Below are positions 52,335-60,689 of a DNA stretch of 64,000 nt, in pieces. The stretch spans positions 5,942 to 69,941 of the forward strand of contig CAYOEJ010000005.1 of the NCBI GenBank assembly GCA_964403015.1, read 5' to 3'. The translations under genes and the position numbers were made by a program. The notes under the pieces are model-generated. The model did no database searches, had not been told where the DNA came from, and saw only the letters and a program-made list of their open reading frames with translations. Origin of the DNA: CAYOEJ01 sp964403015. Its GTDB lineage: Bacteria > Actinomycetota > Actinomycetes > Actinomycetales > Actinomycetaceae. Position 1 is the first letter of the stretch. Each line of letters opens with the position of its first letter.

Positions 52335-53086
52335 GCCGCATTTCCCAGGACATTCACGATCCGAAGGGTGAGCGCCTACAAAAAGTACTCGCGCACGCCG
52401 GAGTGGGATCGCGACGCGCTTGCGAAGATCTCATCAGCCAGGGGCGCGTCAGCGTCGATGGCAATATCATTACGCAGCTTGGCATTCGCGTGGATCCCGA
52501 TACCGCTGTCATTCATGTTGACGGCAATCGCGTGATTCTCGACGAGAACCTGCTAACAGTCGCGCTTTATAAACCGCCGGGTGTCGTTTCGACCATGAGC
52601 GATGACCAAAACCGTCCAACCCTTTCTGACTACGTGCAAGATCGCGTCGAGCGTCTTGTTCACGTTGGACGGCTCGACATTGAGACCGAGGGTTTGATTT
52701 TGCTTTCTAATGACGGCGAGCTTACCCACCGCCTCACCCATCCGTCCTACGAAGTTCCCAAGACCTACATCGCGCGCGTTGAAGGCACAGTGACCCGCGG
52801 CCTAACCAAGGTGATGGAAAAGGGAATCACGCTCGAAGACGGTCCTATCCGCGCCGATAGGTTCGTGGTTCGTGAGACCGCACGTAAGAACTCGATCATC
52901 GAGATCACGCTTCACTCGGGTCGGAACCGCATCGTACGAAGGATGATGGAAGAGGTCGGTCATCCGGTGATGGAACTCGTCCGCACGCAGTTCGGAAATA
53001 TCACTGTAGGCCGTCTCAAGCCGGGTCAGACGCGAGTTATCGCCGGATCCGAGCTTGGAGCTCTCATGCGATTGGTCGATATGTAA
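52331..53086 (+). CDS. rluB: Pseudouridine synthase RluB/RsuA family
   Basis: Modifies uridine to pseudouridine in 23S rRNA (or 16S, the family cannot be separated with certainty). It has 251 residues: N-terminal S4 domain (ERLQKVLAHAGVGSRRACEDLISQGRVSV), the catalytic Asp in VHVGRLDIETEGLILLSNDGEL, and RNRIVRRMMEEVGHPVMELVR. The position after scpB is typical. Its TAA shares a base with the ATG of the next gene (TAATG). Confidence 0.92.
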   Translation: MSRISQDIHDPKGERLQKVLAHAGVGSRRACEDLISQGRVSVDGNIITQLGIRVDPDTAVIHVDGNRVILDENLLTVALYKPPGVVSTMSDDQNRPTLSDYVQDRVERLVHVGRLDIETEGLILLSNDGELTHRLTHPSYEVPKTYIARVEGTVTRGLTKVMEKGITLEDGPIRADRFVVRETARKNSIIEITLHSGRNRIVRRMMEEVGHPVMELVRTQFGNITVGRLKPGQTRVIAGSELGALMRLVDM

Positions 53087-54867
53087 TGGATACAGTCCTC
53101 ACCCCATCTCCCGTACTCGTCATAGGTACGGGTCTGCTGGGCACCTCCATCGCGCTTCGACTCAAACGCGGCGGGGTAGAGGTGTATTTAGAGGACGCTT
53201 CACCGATAGCGGCAGGTCTCGCTCGGGATCTCGGCGCGGGTTCGCTCGACACTATCGCTGAGCCGTCCGTCGTCGTCGTCGCGGTTCCACCGGACGTGAC
53301 CGCTGCGGTAGTCAAATCGGCTCTCAGCGCATATCCGGGAGCCGTGGTCACGGACGTCGCTTCAGTCAAGGTCGACGTTCAACGAGCGCTATCCGGTCAC
53401 CCGGGAATAAGTCGCTGGGTCGGTTCACATCCGATGGCTGGCAAGGAACGATCGGGAGCGATCGCTGCCGACGCCGATCTGTTCGTCGGTCGCCCGTGGG
53501 TAATCGTTGGTAGCGACGAGACCAGTGCCTCCGCATTGGCGTCCATACGGACGTTAGCCGTAGACATGGGTGCCTCGCCGGTTCACATGACGGCCCAGGA
53601 GCACGATCATGCCGTCGCCGTAGTTTCTCACATGCCTCAGCTCATGAGTTCACTCGTGGCAGCTGCGCTTCGAGATGAGGCAGCGTCCGCGCTAGACCTC
53701 GCGGGGCAAGGCCTCCGTGATGTCACCCGCATCGCGGAATCGGATGCGCTGCTTTGGACATCCATCGTGAGCGGTAACCGAGTAGAAATAGCTTCGGTGC
53801 TTCGCGCAATTAATGCTCGGCTGGGCCGTCTCGTTGCCGCGCTAGATAGACGCGAGGGTGGTCTCGATCAAATCTCGGCAGTGATCGCGGACGGTAATAC
53901 TGGCGTCGCACGGATCCCCGGTAAGCACGGCGGCGCCCCAGAGAATTACGCTGACGTTACTGTTCTCGTCCCAGATGAACCCGGTGAACTTGGTCGGTTG
54001 TTTACCGAAATTGGCGAGATCGGCGTCAATATTGAAGACCTTATGCTCGAGCACTCCGCACAGCAGCCGGTTGGTCGAGCGATTATTTCAGTTAATCCAT
54101 CGAGGGCTTTGCCGCTTGAGCAGGGCCTAGAAGAACGCGGCTGGCAAATTGTTTCTGCCACGGGAAAGGTCAAGCCCATGTTGATCGCCATTGATGGACC
54201 ATCTGGTTCCGGCAAGTCCACCGTGGCCCGCCGCGTAGCCCATGACCTCGGGTTGGCCTACCTTGATACTGGCGCGATGTATCGCGCAGCCACCTGGTGG
54301 GCCCTGCACGAAGGTGTTGATCTTGACGATGCACAGGCCGTGCTGGATGCGACGATTCACATGCCGCTCGTCATCGAACTTGATCCAGACAACCAGCGGT
54401 TCATCTGCGGCGGTGAGGATATTACGAGTGCGATACGTTCATCGGAACTATCCAAGGTCGTTTCTAAGGTGGCTGTGATTATCCCTGTCCGCCACGAGAT
54501 GGCTCGCCGTCAGCAGTCCATCATTGCTGAAGAAGCTCAAGCCGGCGGGTTCTCCGGCGGCCGCGGCATCGTGGCCGAGGGCCGGGATATCACCACTGTT
54601 GTTGCGCCCGATGCTGACGTACGCGTGCTGCTGACCGCATCTGAGGAAGCTCGTCTTGCTCGCCGCGCTCTGGAAATTCGCGGCTCGGTTGACTCTGAAG
54701 TGCTTGAGTCCATGCGAGACGAGGTTATTCGCCGCGACCGCGATGACTCGACAGTCTCAGAGTTTATGAGTGCTCAAGATGGCGTGACAACCATCGATTC
54801 ATCCACGCTCGGTATCGACGACGTCGTTGCCGCCATTAAGTCTTTGATTCCGGAGGAATTGCGATGA
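53086..54867 (+). CDS. Fused prephenate dehydrogenase / cytidylate kinase
   Basis: One 593-residue frame with two enzymes. Residues 1 to about 285 are TyrA: VLVIGTGLLGTSIALRL for NAD binding, SVKVDVQ, SHPMAGKERSGA and VSHMPQLMSSL. Residues about 290-362 form an ACT domain (VTVLVPDEPGELGRLFTEIG). Residues 365-593 are a complete Cmk: IAIDGPSGSGKSTVARRVA, YLDTGAMYRAATWWAL, VAEGRDITTVVAPDADVRVLL, RDRDDSTVSEF. No stop or frameshift lies between them. ATG 54178 opens the Cmk part exactly and has GGGAAAGG (54162-54169) before it, so free Cmk may also be made. In related bacteria tyrA and cmk are separate neighbours between rluB and der. Confidence 0.92.
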   Translation: MDTVLTPSPVLVIGTGLLGTSIALRLKRGGVEVYLEDASPIAAGLARDLGAGSLDTIAEPSVVVVAVPPDVTAAVVKSALSAYPGAVVTDVASVKVDVQRALSGHPGISRWVGSHPMAGKERSGAIAADADLFVGRPWVIVGSDETSASALASIRTLAVDMGASPVHMTAQEHDHAVAVVSHMPQLMSSLVAAALRDEAASALDLAGQGLRDVTRIAESDALLWTSIVSGNRVEIASVLRAINARLGRLVAALDRREGGLDQISAVIADGNTGVARIPGKHGGAPENYADVTVLVPDEPGELGRLFTEIGEIGVNIEDLMLEHSAQQPVGRAIISVNPSRALPLEQGLEERGWQIVSATGKVKPMLIAIDGPSGSGKSTVARRVAHDLGLAYLDTGAMYRAATWWALHEGVDLDDAQAVLDATIHMPLVIELDPDNQRFICGGEDITSAIRSSELSKVVSKVAVIIPVRHEMARRQQSIIAEEAQAGGFSGGRGIVAEGRDITTVVAPDADVRVLLTASEEARLARRALEIRGSVDSEVLESMRDEVIRRDRDDSTVSEFMSAQDGVTTIDSSTLGIDDVVAAIKSLIPEELR

Positions 54868-56441
54868 GCAACCAGCTAAACCCCGCCGGTGAGCCTGAAA
54901 CGCCACTGAACCAAGAGTACGTTGGCGACCCGGTGCCTGCGGGAGCAGAGCCCACGGATGACACCGTTGTCGATGCAGCCGCCGACCTAGAGCAGTTGAG
55001 CGAGGACGAGGCATCGCAGTACGAAACGATGCGTTCATTCCTCGACGACTACGAGCTTGACGAGGAAGACCTTGCACTGATCGACGGGGAAATCGAGTAC
55101 GCTCCGGTTACGGCACGGTTCGGCTATCCAGTTCTTGCGATCGTCGGACGCCCTAACGTTGGTAAGTCAACTCTCGTTAACCGCATCGTCGGTAGCCGCG
55201 TCGCGGTAGTCCAAGATACACCGGGAGTCACCCGCGATCGCGTGCATTACGACGCCGAATGGGCCGGCAAACAGTTTACGGTCGTCGATACAGGCGGCTG
55301 GGAACTAGATGTCGAAGGTATCGACCGGTCCGTAGCAGACCAATCTGAGGTTGCCATCGAGGAAGCCGACGCCGTCATGCTCGTTGTCGACGCCAATGTG
55401 GGCGTGACCGACACCGACGAGCAGATTGTCAAGCTTCTCCGCCGCAATAACAAGCCGGTGATTCTTGCTGCAAACAAGGTGGACTCGCCGCAGCAGGAAG
55501 CCGACGCCGCGATGCTCTGGGCTCTTGGTCTGGGCGAGCCTTACCCAATCTCCGCGCTGCATGGCCGCGGTACGGGCGATCTTTTGGACGCCGCCATCAG
55601 GGCTCTACCAGAGGTCTCCGCTACCGCCCTCGCGCGTCCTGAACAAGGACCGCGCCGGGTAGCCCTTGTAGGTAGGCCCAACGTGGGCAAGTCATCTCTT
55701 CTCAACCGGCTCGCTGGCCAAAACCGAGTGGTTGTCGACGACGTCGCAGGAACCACGCGCGACCCCGTTGACGAGATTATCGATCTCGATGATCAGCCGT
55801 GGATTTTCGTCGATACGGCCGGTATTCGTCGTCGTGTTCACCTCACCAAAGGCGCCGACTACTACGCCTCGCTGCGTACCCAGACAGCGATCGAGAAAGC
55901 TGAGCTTGGACTGGTTCTCATCGACGCGTCCGTTCCGCTAACCGAACAGGATATCCGAGTCATCCAGCAGGTCATCGATGCCGGCCGCGCGGTCGTCGTC
56001 GTCTGCAACAAGTGGGACCTTGTTGAAGAAGAGCGGCGAATCGAGCTCGATCGTGAGATGGAGCGTGAGCTCGTCCAGATCTCGTGGGCGGAGCGAGTGA
56101 ATCTCTCGGCGCAAACGGGTTGGCATACGAACAGGCTCACGCGAGCGATGAACACCGCCTTGGAGTCGTGGGACATGCGCATTCCCACCGGCAAACTCAA
56201 TGCTTTCCTGGGTGAGTTGGTTGCCGCTAATCCGCACCCCGTTCGTGGTGGTAAGCAGCCGCGCATCCTGTTTGCCACCCAAGTAGCGAACCGGCCGCCA
56301 CGTATTGTCCTGTTCACCACCGGCTTCCTCGACCACAGCTACCGTCGCTTCATCGAAAACCGCCTGCGTCAGACCTACGGCTTCACGGGTTCACCGCTGG
56401 AGATTTCTGTTCGCGTGCGAGAGCGCCGCGCGAGGCGATAA
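54864..56441 (+). CDS. der: Ribosome-assembly GTPase Der (EngA)
   Basis: Essential double GTPase for 50S maturation. It has 525 residues: two G domains, GRPNVGKSTLVNRIVG near residue 95 with DTGG and NKVD, and GRPNVGKSSLLNRLAG near 269 with DTAGIRRR and NKWD, then the KH-like domain ending in GSPLEISVRVRERR. The first 85 residues are a low-complexity acidic extension (Asp/Glu-rich, no motif recognised). Such extensions are reported in actinobacterial Der. The start ATGA overlaps the preceding stop. A strong hairpin follows the gene. Confidence 0.95.
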   Translation: MSNQLNPAGEPETPLNQEYVGDPVPAGAEPTDDTVVDAAADLEQLSEDEASQYETMRSFLDDYELDEEDLALIDGEIEYAPVTARFGYPVLAIVGRPNVGKSTLVNRIVGSRVAVVQDTPGVTRDRVHYDAEWAGKQFTVVDTGGWELDVEGIDRSVADQSEVAIEEADAVMLVVDANVGVTDTDEQIVKLLRRNNKPVILAANKVDSPQQEADAAMLWALGLGEPYPISALHGRGTGDLLDAAIRALPEVSATALARPEQGPRRVALVGRPNVGKSSLLNRLAGQNRVVVDDVAGTTRDPVDEIIDLDDQPWIFVDTAGIRRRVHLTKGADYYASLRTQTAIEKAELGLVLIDASVPLTEQDIRVIQQVIDAGRAVVVVCNKWDLVEEERRIELDREMERELVQISWAERVNLSAQTGWHTNRLTRAMNTALESWDMRIPTGKLNAFLGELVAANPHPVRGGKQPRILFATQVANRPPRIVLFTTGFLDHSYRRFIENRLRQTYGFTGSPLEISVRVRERRARR

Positions 56442-56463
56442 ATCGCGCTAAGCGATAAATATG

Positions 56464-56503
56464 GAGAGGCTAGCCACAGGTCCTATGACACGGCTAGCCT
56501 CTC
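56464..56503 (+). terminator. Terminator-like hairpin after der
   Basis: A perfect 12-bp stem, GAGAGGCTAGCC (56464-56475) with GGCTAGCCTCTC (56492-56503), 16-base loop. No T-run follows, so it may act with a factor or only as mRNA end protection, but it separates the segregation operon from the guanidine riboswitch. Confidence 0.75.
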
Positions 56504-56547
56504 GAAATTCCAATCGATAGTATATCGGTGGGAATCCGGCAGGATTC

Positions 56548-56588
56548 GCGGACGAGGGAGCTGTACCCGCACAGGACAAGACGGCCAG
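56548..56588 (+). promoter_or_regulatory. Guanidine-III riboswitch (ykkC-III)
   Basis: The stretch has the ykkC-III core GGACGAGG...GTACCCGC...AGGACAAGACGGC. Pairings drawn by eye: GCGG (56548-56551) with CCGC (56567-56570), and the pseudoknot GCTGT (56560-56564) with ACGGC (56581-56585). The pseudoknot's 3' strand ends 5 bases before the GGAG ribosome site (56591-56594) of the first SMR gene, so ligand binding can control translation. Known: this class binds guanidinium and switches on guanidinium exporters, which are what follows here. Confidence 0.92.
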
Positions 56589-56599
56589 ATGGAGACATT

Positions 56600-56914
56600 A
56601 TGGCATGGGCCGTTCTACTCATTTCTGGAATTTTTGAGGCGGTGTGGGCACTCGCGCTGAGCGCGTCCAACGGCTTCAAGAAACTCAAGCCAAGCATCGT
56701 GTTTTTCGCCGGAGCGATTATTAGCTTGGGCGGACTCGGCTGGGCGATGAACTACCTTCCCACCGGCACCTCCTACACGGTGTGGACCGCTACGGGAGCG
56801 ACGCTCACGGTTCTTTACTCAATGATCACCGGCAAGGAAAAGGCCACAATTGCTCGTGTCCTTCTCCTCGTTTTGCTTGTCAGCTGCGTCATCGGTCTAA
56901 AGGTGGTGAGCTAA
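56600..56914 (+). CDS. SMR-family guanidinium exporter subunit 1
   Basis: A 104-residue small multidrug resistance protein with four membrane helices. Seen: the opening AWAVLLISGIFEAVWALALS with the essential membrane Glu in helix 1, LGWAMNYLPTGTSYTVWTATGA with the family aromatic/Gly pattern, and a closing VLLLVLLVSCVIGLKVVS. The SugE/Gdx pattern (rather than EmrE) and the riboswitch predict export of guanidinium in exchange for protons. A longer frame from 56528 would overlap the riboswitch; ATG 56600 with GGAG is the start. It abuts subunit 2 with no gap (TAA-ATG). Confidence 0.92.
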   Translation: MAWAVLLISGIFEAVWALALSASNGFKKLKPSIVFFAGAIISLGGLGWAMNYLPTGTSYTVWTATGATLTVLYSMITGKEKATIARVLLLVLLVSCVIGLKVVS

Positions 56915-57280
56915 ATGCATTGGCCAATTCTACTGATTTCAGCAATTTTTGAAGCCATCTGGGCAACTGCTCTAGGAGAGTCGAACGGCTTCTCCGAACT
57001 TGTTCCCACGGTCATCTTCGTTGTCGCGACGATCATTTCCATGATCGGACTCGGATATGCAATGAAAGCTATTCCGGTCGGAACCGCATATGCCGTATGG
57101 ACGGCGGTGGGATCGGCACTCACCGTTACCTATGCCATGGCGTCTGGAAACGAGTCGGCATCAATTCTCAAGGTTCTCTTCCTTTCCGGAATCATCGTAT
57201 GCGTGGTGGGCCTGAAGCTTTTGCCGAGTGAAGAAGTGTTTGAAGACACTAAAGACGGCCATCCGGAGACGGCCGTCTAA
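56915..57280 (+). CDS. SMR-family guanidinium exporter subunit 2
   Basis: A 121-residue paralogue of the gene before it: HWPILLISAIFEAIWATALGES with the conserved Glu in helix 1, GLGYAMKAIPVGTAYAVWTAVGS, and IIVCVVGLKLLPSE. An 18-residue hydrophilic tail follows helix 4. Paired SMR genes commonly form heterodimers with opposite membrane orientation, which probably applies here. An inverted repeat, AGACGGCC/GGCCGTCT (57253-57278), overlaps the last codons and could be a weak terminator toward the convergent gene. Confidence 0.9.
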   Translation: MHWPILLISAIFEAIWATALGESNGFSELVPTVIFVVATIISMIGLGYAMKAIPVGTAYAVWTAVGSALTVTYAMASGNESASILKVLFLSGIIVCVVGLKLLPSEEVFEDTKDGHPETAV

Positions 57281-57295
57281 AGTTGAATGCGGGCG

Positions 57296-57940
57296 CTAAG
57301 AGCCGCGCTTTGAGTCGAGCAGAGTTTCGATATGGGCATCCTTACCCGAGTACTCCACGTGAGCCTTGTACTCACGACCAAAAGCAAAAAGCAGGAGTTC
57401 CAGCGGATCGCCCTTGACCGTAACGATGCCGGTTGCACGCGCACTCTTGGTGCCCGCTTCAATTAGTTCGTAACCGGGAGCCACAAGATCCACGCCCACG
57501 GGTGACTTCAAGAAGAGAACCTTGGACATTCGCTTGAGCGAGGCATAAACCGCATCTTGGTCCTCCTTGCTTAACTCTCGTGGCTGCGAGACGTCACCTC
57601 CGCGAAGAAGGTCCTCGTGGTGGACGAAATACTCTGCGGTATTCATGAGTTCATCGAGCTTGCCCACCTGCAGAGGCGAGAACTTCTGCCGTCCCTCAGC
57701 GAATACCTCAACGAGATCGTCATAAGGCATGTCTTCGAGCTCGTGCTTCTTGTCAATGGACTTTGACAAGGTCAGAGCCGTACCCAGCATGTGGTGCGGG
57801 TAAAGCTCGCGATTGATCAGGTGCGTCAAGAGGTCTCGTGCATCCCAACCTTCACACAGGGTGGGGGAGTCTGATGATGATCTACGAAACGATTCGACGA
57901 GTCTTTCACGTTCGACTTGTACGGGCTTGTCCTTCGCCAT
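57296..57940 (-). CDS. TIGR03085/DinB-like actinobacterial protein
   Basis: A 214-residue protein of the four-helix DinB/mycothiol-dependent maleylpyruvate isomerase-like fold. Seen: CEGWDARDLLTHLINRELYPHHMLG (WxxxDLxxHL pattern with metal-binding His), EYFVHHEDLLRGG with two further His, and a C-terminal domain with VTVKGDPLELLLFAFGRE, the SCP2-like GDPxEL motif. Such proteins often use mycothiol, and mshC shows this organism makes it; the reaction here is unknown. ATG 57940 has AAGGAAAAG in front; the longer frame from 57970 lacks this. Confidence 0.82.
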   Translation of the reverse strand: MAKDKPVQVERERLVESFRRSSSDSPTLCEGWDARDLLTHLINRELYPHHMLGTALTLSKSIDKKHELEDMPYDDLVEVFAEGRQKFSPLQVGKLDELMNTAEYFVHHEDLLRGGDVSQPRELSKEDQDAVYASLKRMSKVLFLKSPVGVDLVAPGYELIEAGTKSARATGIVTVKGDPLELLLFAFGREYKAHVEYSGKDAHIETLLDSKRGS

Positions 57941-58008
57941 TCTTTTCCTTCCTTCGCGGCTTGCTTTCACACTCTACGCGCGCCGGCAGAACCAGGAAAC
58001 GGAACTTC

Positions 58009-58353
58009 TCAGTTAAGGGAACAACTTCCCGCTCGGCTGAACCGATGTCGATTAGCGGCAATAACCCCATAGGTGACGTCTAATACCAGTTCGAGGGGAC
58101 GCAGACTCAGTATCCTCCCGAGGATCCGCCATGCCCCGCCTCGACTCGCGATGAGACCGACAAACGCGCGGGCACCACGGAATCTGGTCCCGGCGTCGTG
58201 GATCAACCACGCAGCATTCTCAACGTCTATTTGATTAAGCCCGTACTTATCGATCGAGGATGAAGGAACCCACCGCACATTCGGAAAATATTGGGCGAGG
58301 CGGCGCACCGAATTCGTGCAGAATCCGCAGTCCGAATCGTAAATGAAGAGCAT
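58009..58353 (-). CDS. DCC-family thiol-disulfide oxidoreductase-like protein
   Basis: A 114-residue DUF393 (DCC) protein. The N-terminal LFIYDSDCGFCTNSVRRLAQ holds the DxxCxxC motif that gives the family its name, and a thioredoxin-like fold follows. The last third (WRILGRILSLRPLELVLDVTYGVIAANRHRFSR) fits the family helical C-terminus. Redox substrate unknown. It lies 24 bases from, and divergent to, the broken gene that follows. Confidence 0.85.
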   Translation of the reverse strand: MLFIYDSDCGFCTNSVRRLAQYFPNVRWVPSSSIDKYGLNQIDVENAAWLIHDAGTRFRGARAFVGLIASRGGAWRILGRILSLRPLELVLDVTYGVIAANRHRFSRAGSCSLN

Positions 58354-58377
58354 AGTTCCGCATGTTACATTGTGCGT

Positions 58378-59348
58378 ATGTTAATGCGTGAAACGGTAGA
58401 TGAGCTCAATATTCACGTGCGCGAAGCACTAAGCGAAGATCCGTCAACTAACGGGGCACACCTCCTAGCGCTGTTCGCAGATTTCTGCGACCTACCCGTC
58501 GATGATGCGAAAGATGCAAGTAAACAAGGTGATGCGCTCGTCCTGCGCTACGGCAATGACCTGCGCAAGGACTCCGCTGGCCTGTTCGAGATCGATCTTG
58601 TCCGCCACATGGTGGCAAAAGAGAGTCCTGCGGGTGATCCTCAGATCTACCGCGCGCACATGACCTTTTCTTGGCAGTCGTGTGCGATCACCCAAACGCT
58701 TGACGACGACGAAGCCTAGCTCTACGACGACGGTACGGAAGAATTTTGGGAATTGCTTCTCGTGCGCGCTGGCTGGCAATGGTTCTACGAAGGACCCGTG
58801 TTCAACTTTGATTGCGACCTGTGGCTTGAGACGCCCGACTCCGAAGATTCTCCGGCTTCGTACACGTACCGTGTAGAGGCTATGACGGAACCTCCTGAGG
58901 TTGAGGCCGAGCGGAAGCCCCTGCGAACCGGTTTCCCGTACAGATATAACAAGCGTCCCACGTATATTCGCGTTGATGAGAGCAATGGGCTTTCACCAAC
59001 CATCGAAGAGGAAATTCTTGATCGCATATGGCTCTACCTGCTGCTTGGGGTAGCAGAAGTTGAAGATATCGTGGACACACTCGCCCATGATTATGAAGGA
59101 ACTATCGAACCTGAGCTCATCGAAAAGCTTTTCTATGCACTTATACGCGCACGCATTCATCAGCAGGGCCAGCTCAAAGAGGGCGAGCCGACAACGCCTT
59201 AACTTACGTTGCCGATGCGATCGCCAAACGAATAGTTCCTGTATTGGAGCGGCACGGGCTCGAGGTTGAATGGGACGGATCCGCTAAAACGAACCTTCAT
59301 GTGAAGAACGCAGATTACTATTGCGAGCTTCTCCCAACTGCTGAGTAA
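58378..59348 (+). pseudogene. Unknown protein gene, broken by in-frame TAG and a later frameshift
   Basis: I do not recognise the family. ATG 58378 (or 58384) opens a 113-codon frame ending at TAG 58717-58719. The same frame then stays open for 160 codons to TAA at 59200-59202, and protein-like sequence crosses the TAG (TLDDDEA, stop, LYDDGTEEFWELLLVRAGW), so a single longer protein was probably encoded. Near 59190 a second frame takes over, carrying a plausible C-terminus (LTYVADAIAKRIVPVLERHG ... YYCELLPTAE) that ends at 59348, suggesting a frameshift or a small overlapping gene. There are no membrane segments or signal peptide; the protein is acidic and aromatic-rich. Intact homologues would settle the lesions. 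Confidence 0.7.
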
Positions 59349-59354
59349 CGAGTG

Positions 59355-60563
59355 CTAGATATCGTCGAGGGTCTCTGCAAGCACAGTTGCAATTAGCTCG
59401 AGTTCATCGAGCCCCACAGTCAATGGCGGAGCGAGCCGAATCGTTGAATCATGGGTCTCCTTGACCAGTACGCCTCGCTTGGCCATTCCTTGACTGACCG
59501 CCTTGCCCGTAGCGATCGCAGGATCGATATCAACACCCGCCCACAGACCGCGCACCCGAACTGCCTTAATGCCCTGTACTTCAACAAGTAGTGCCCGGAA
59601 GGTATCTTCGAGATCGCGGGCACGGTTTTGGTAGAAGCCGGGTTCAAGGAGCTCCACCACCGCAATTCCCACAGCGGCACTGAGCGGATTTCCACCGAAC
59701 GTTGAGCCATGTGACCCTGGCGTAAAGACATCCATAATCTCGCGACTCGCAACAACAGCAGAGACGGGAAGAATTCCACCTCCAAGCGCCTTACCCAAAG
59801 TGTAGACATCGGCATCGACGTCTTCGCGCCACGTAGCAAGCGTGGCACCAGCTCGACCGAGGCCACTTTGAATTTCGTCAGCGATAAAGAGGACGTTGGT
59901 ATCAGTGCAAAGCTCGCGAACTCCCGCAAGGTATCCCGGTGGCGGAATCCGCACCCCGCTTTCACCCTGAATGGGCTCAAGGAGCACCGCAGCGGTATGT
60001 GGACCTATGGCGTTACGCAGTGCGTCGATGTCACCGTAGGGGACCGCGACAAACCCGGGCGTCCTTGGACCATAGTTTTCGCGGGCGACGGGGTCGGTGG
60101 AAAACGAGACGATGGTCGTGGTTCGTCCGTGGAAGTTGTCTTCCATCACCACAATCTCGGCCTGATCGGCCGGCACTCCCTTGACCTCATAGGCCCATTT
60201 CCTCGCCAATTTGATCGACGTTTCAACCGCTTCGGCTCCCGTATTCATAGGTAGCACCGCGGTCTTCTTCACGAGTGCCGCCAAGCCTTCCGCAAACGGG
60301 GCAAGCCTGTCGTTTCGCATGGCTCTCGAGGCCAATGTTAGTGCTCCAAGCTGCTGCTGCGCGGCCTCGATGAGCATCGGGTGACGGTGTCCGAAGTTGA
60401 GTGCCGAATAGCCGGCGAGGGCATCCAGATACCTCTTGCCTTCGACGTCGGTCACCCACGCGCCTTCGGCTTCACTAACGACGACGTCGAGTGGGGAGTA
60501 GTTGTGAGCCAGAATCGCTTCTTCTCGGTTAGCAAATGACGAATTTGTAGCCAGAGCATCCAT
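59355..60563 (-). CDS. rocD: Ornithine aminotransferase
   Basis: PLP enzyme moving the delta-amino group of ornithine to 2-oxoglutarate, linking arginine breakdown to proline and glutamate. The 402-residue class III aminotransferase has NYSPLDVVVSEAEGAWVTDVEG, GYSALNFGHRHP, MNTGAEAVETSIKLARKW, NFHGRTTTIVSFS, VLLEPIQGESGV, the LFIADEIQSGLGRAG segment and the PLP Lys in YTLGKALGGGILPVSA. ATG 60563 is chosen over GTG 60569; neither has a strong ribosome site. No arginase or proline gene is adjacent. Acetylornithine aminotransferase is the main alternative, but the NFGHRHP and ALGGGILPVSA forms fit RocD. Confidence 0.9.
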   Translation of the reverse strand: MDALATNSSFANREEAILAHNYSPLDVVVSEAEGAWVTDVEGKRYLDALAGYSALNFGHRHPMLIEAAQQQLGALTLASRAMRNDRLAPFAEGLAALVKKTAVLPMNTGAEAVETSIKLARKWAYEVKGVPADQAEIVVMEDNFHGRTTTIVSFSTDPVARENYGPRTPGFVAVPYGDIDALRNAIGPHTAAVLLEPIQGESGVRIPPPGYLAGVRELCTDTNVLFIADEIQSGLGRAGATLATWREDVDADVYTLGKALGGGILPVSAVVASREIMDVFTPGSHGSTFGGNPLSAAVGIAVVELLEPGFYQNRARDLEDTFRALLVEVQGIKAVRVRGLWAGVDIDPAIATGKAVSQGMAKRGVLVKETHDSTIRLAPPLTVGLDELELIATVLAETLDDI

Positions 60564-60689
60564 AAGCACACACTAGCCGCACGCCGCTCGGATGGGGAGT
60601 TCTTTCCCGAATTACCCCGACATGGGCCTAGTTACGCTACTGTATCTTTTGAAGACCGCGACAACGGCGGCCGCTTTGAAAGGACTTAT

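Noticed and set aside
58717..58719. TAG as a pyrrolysine codon
   Set aside because: No pylT/pylS or suppressor tRNA is seen, and other genes here also end in TAG (uppP, pdtaR, whiA, uvrA), so TAG works as a normal stop.
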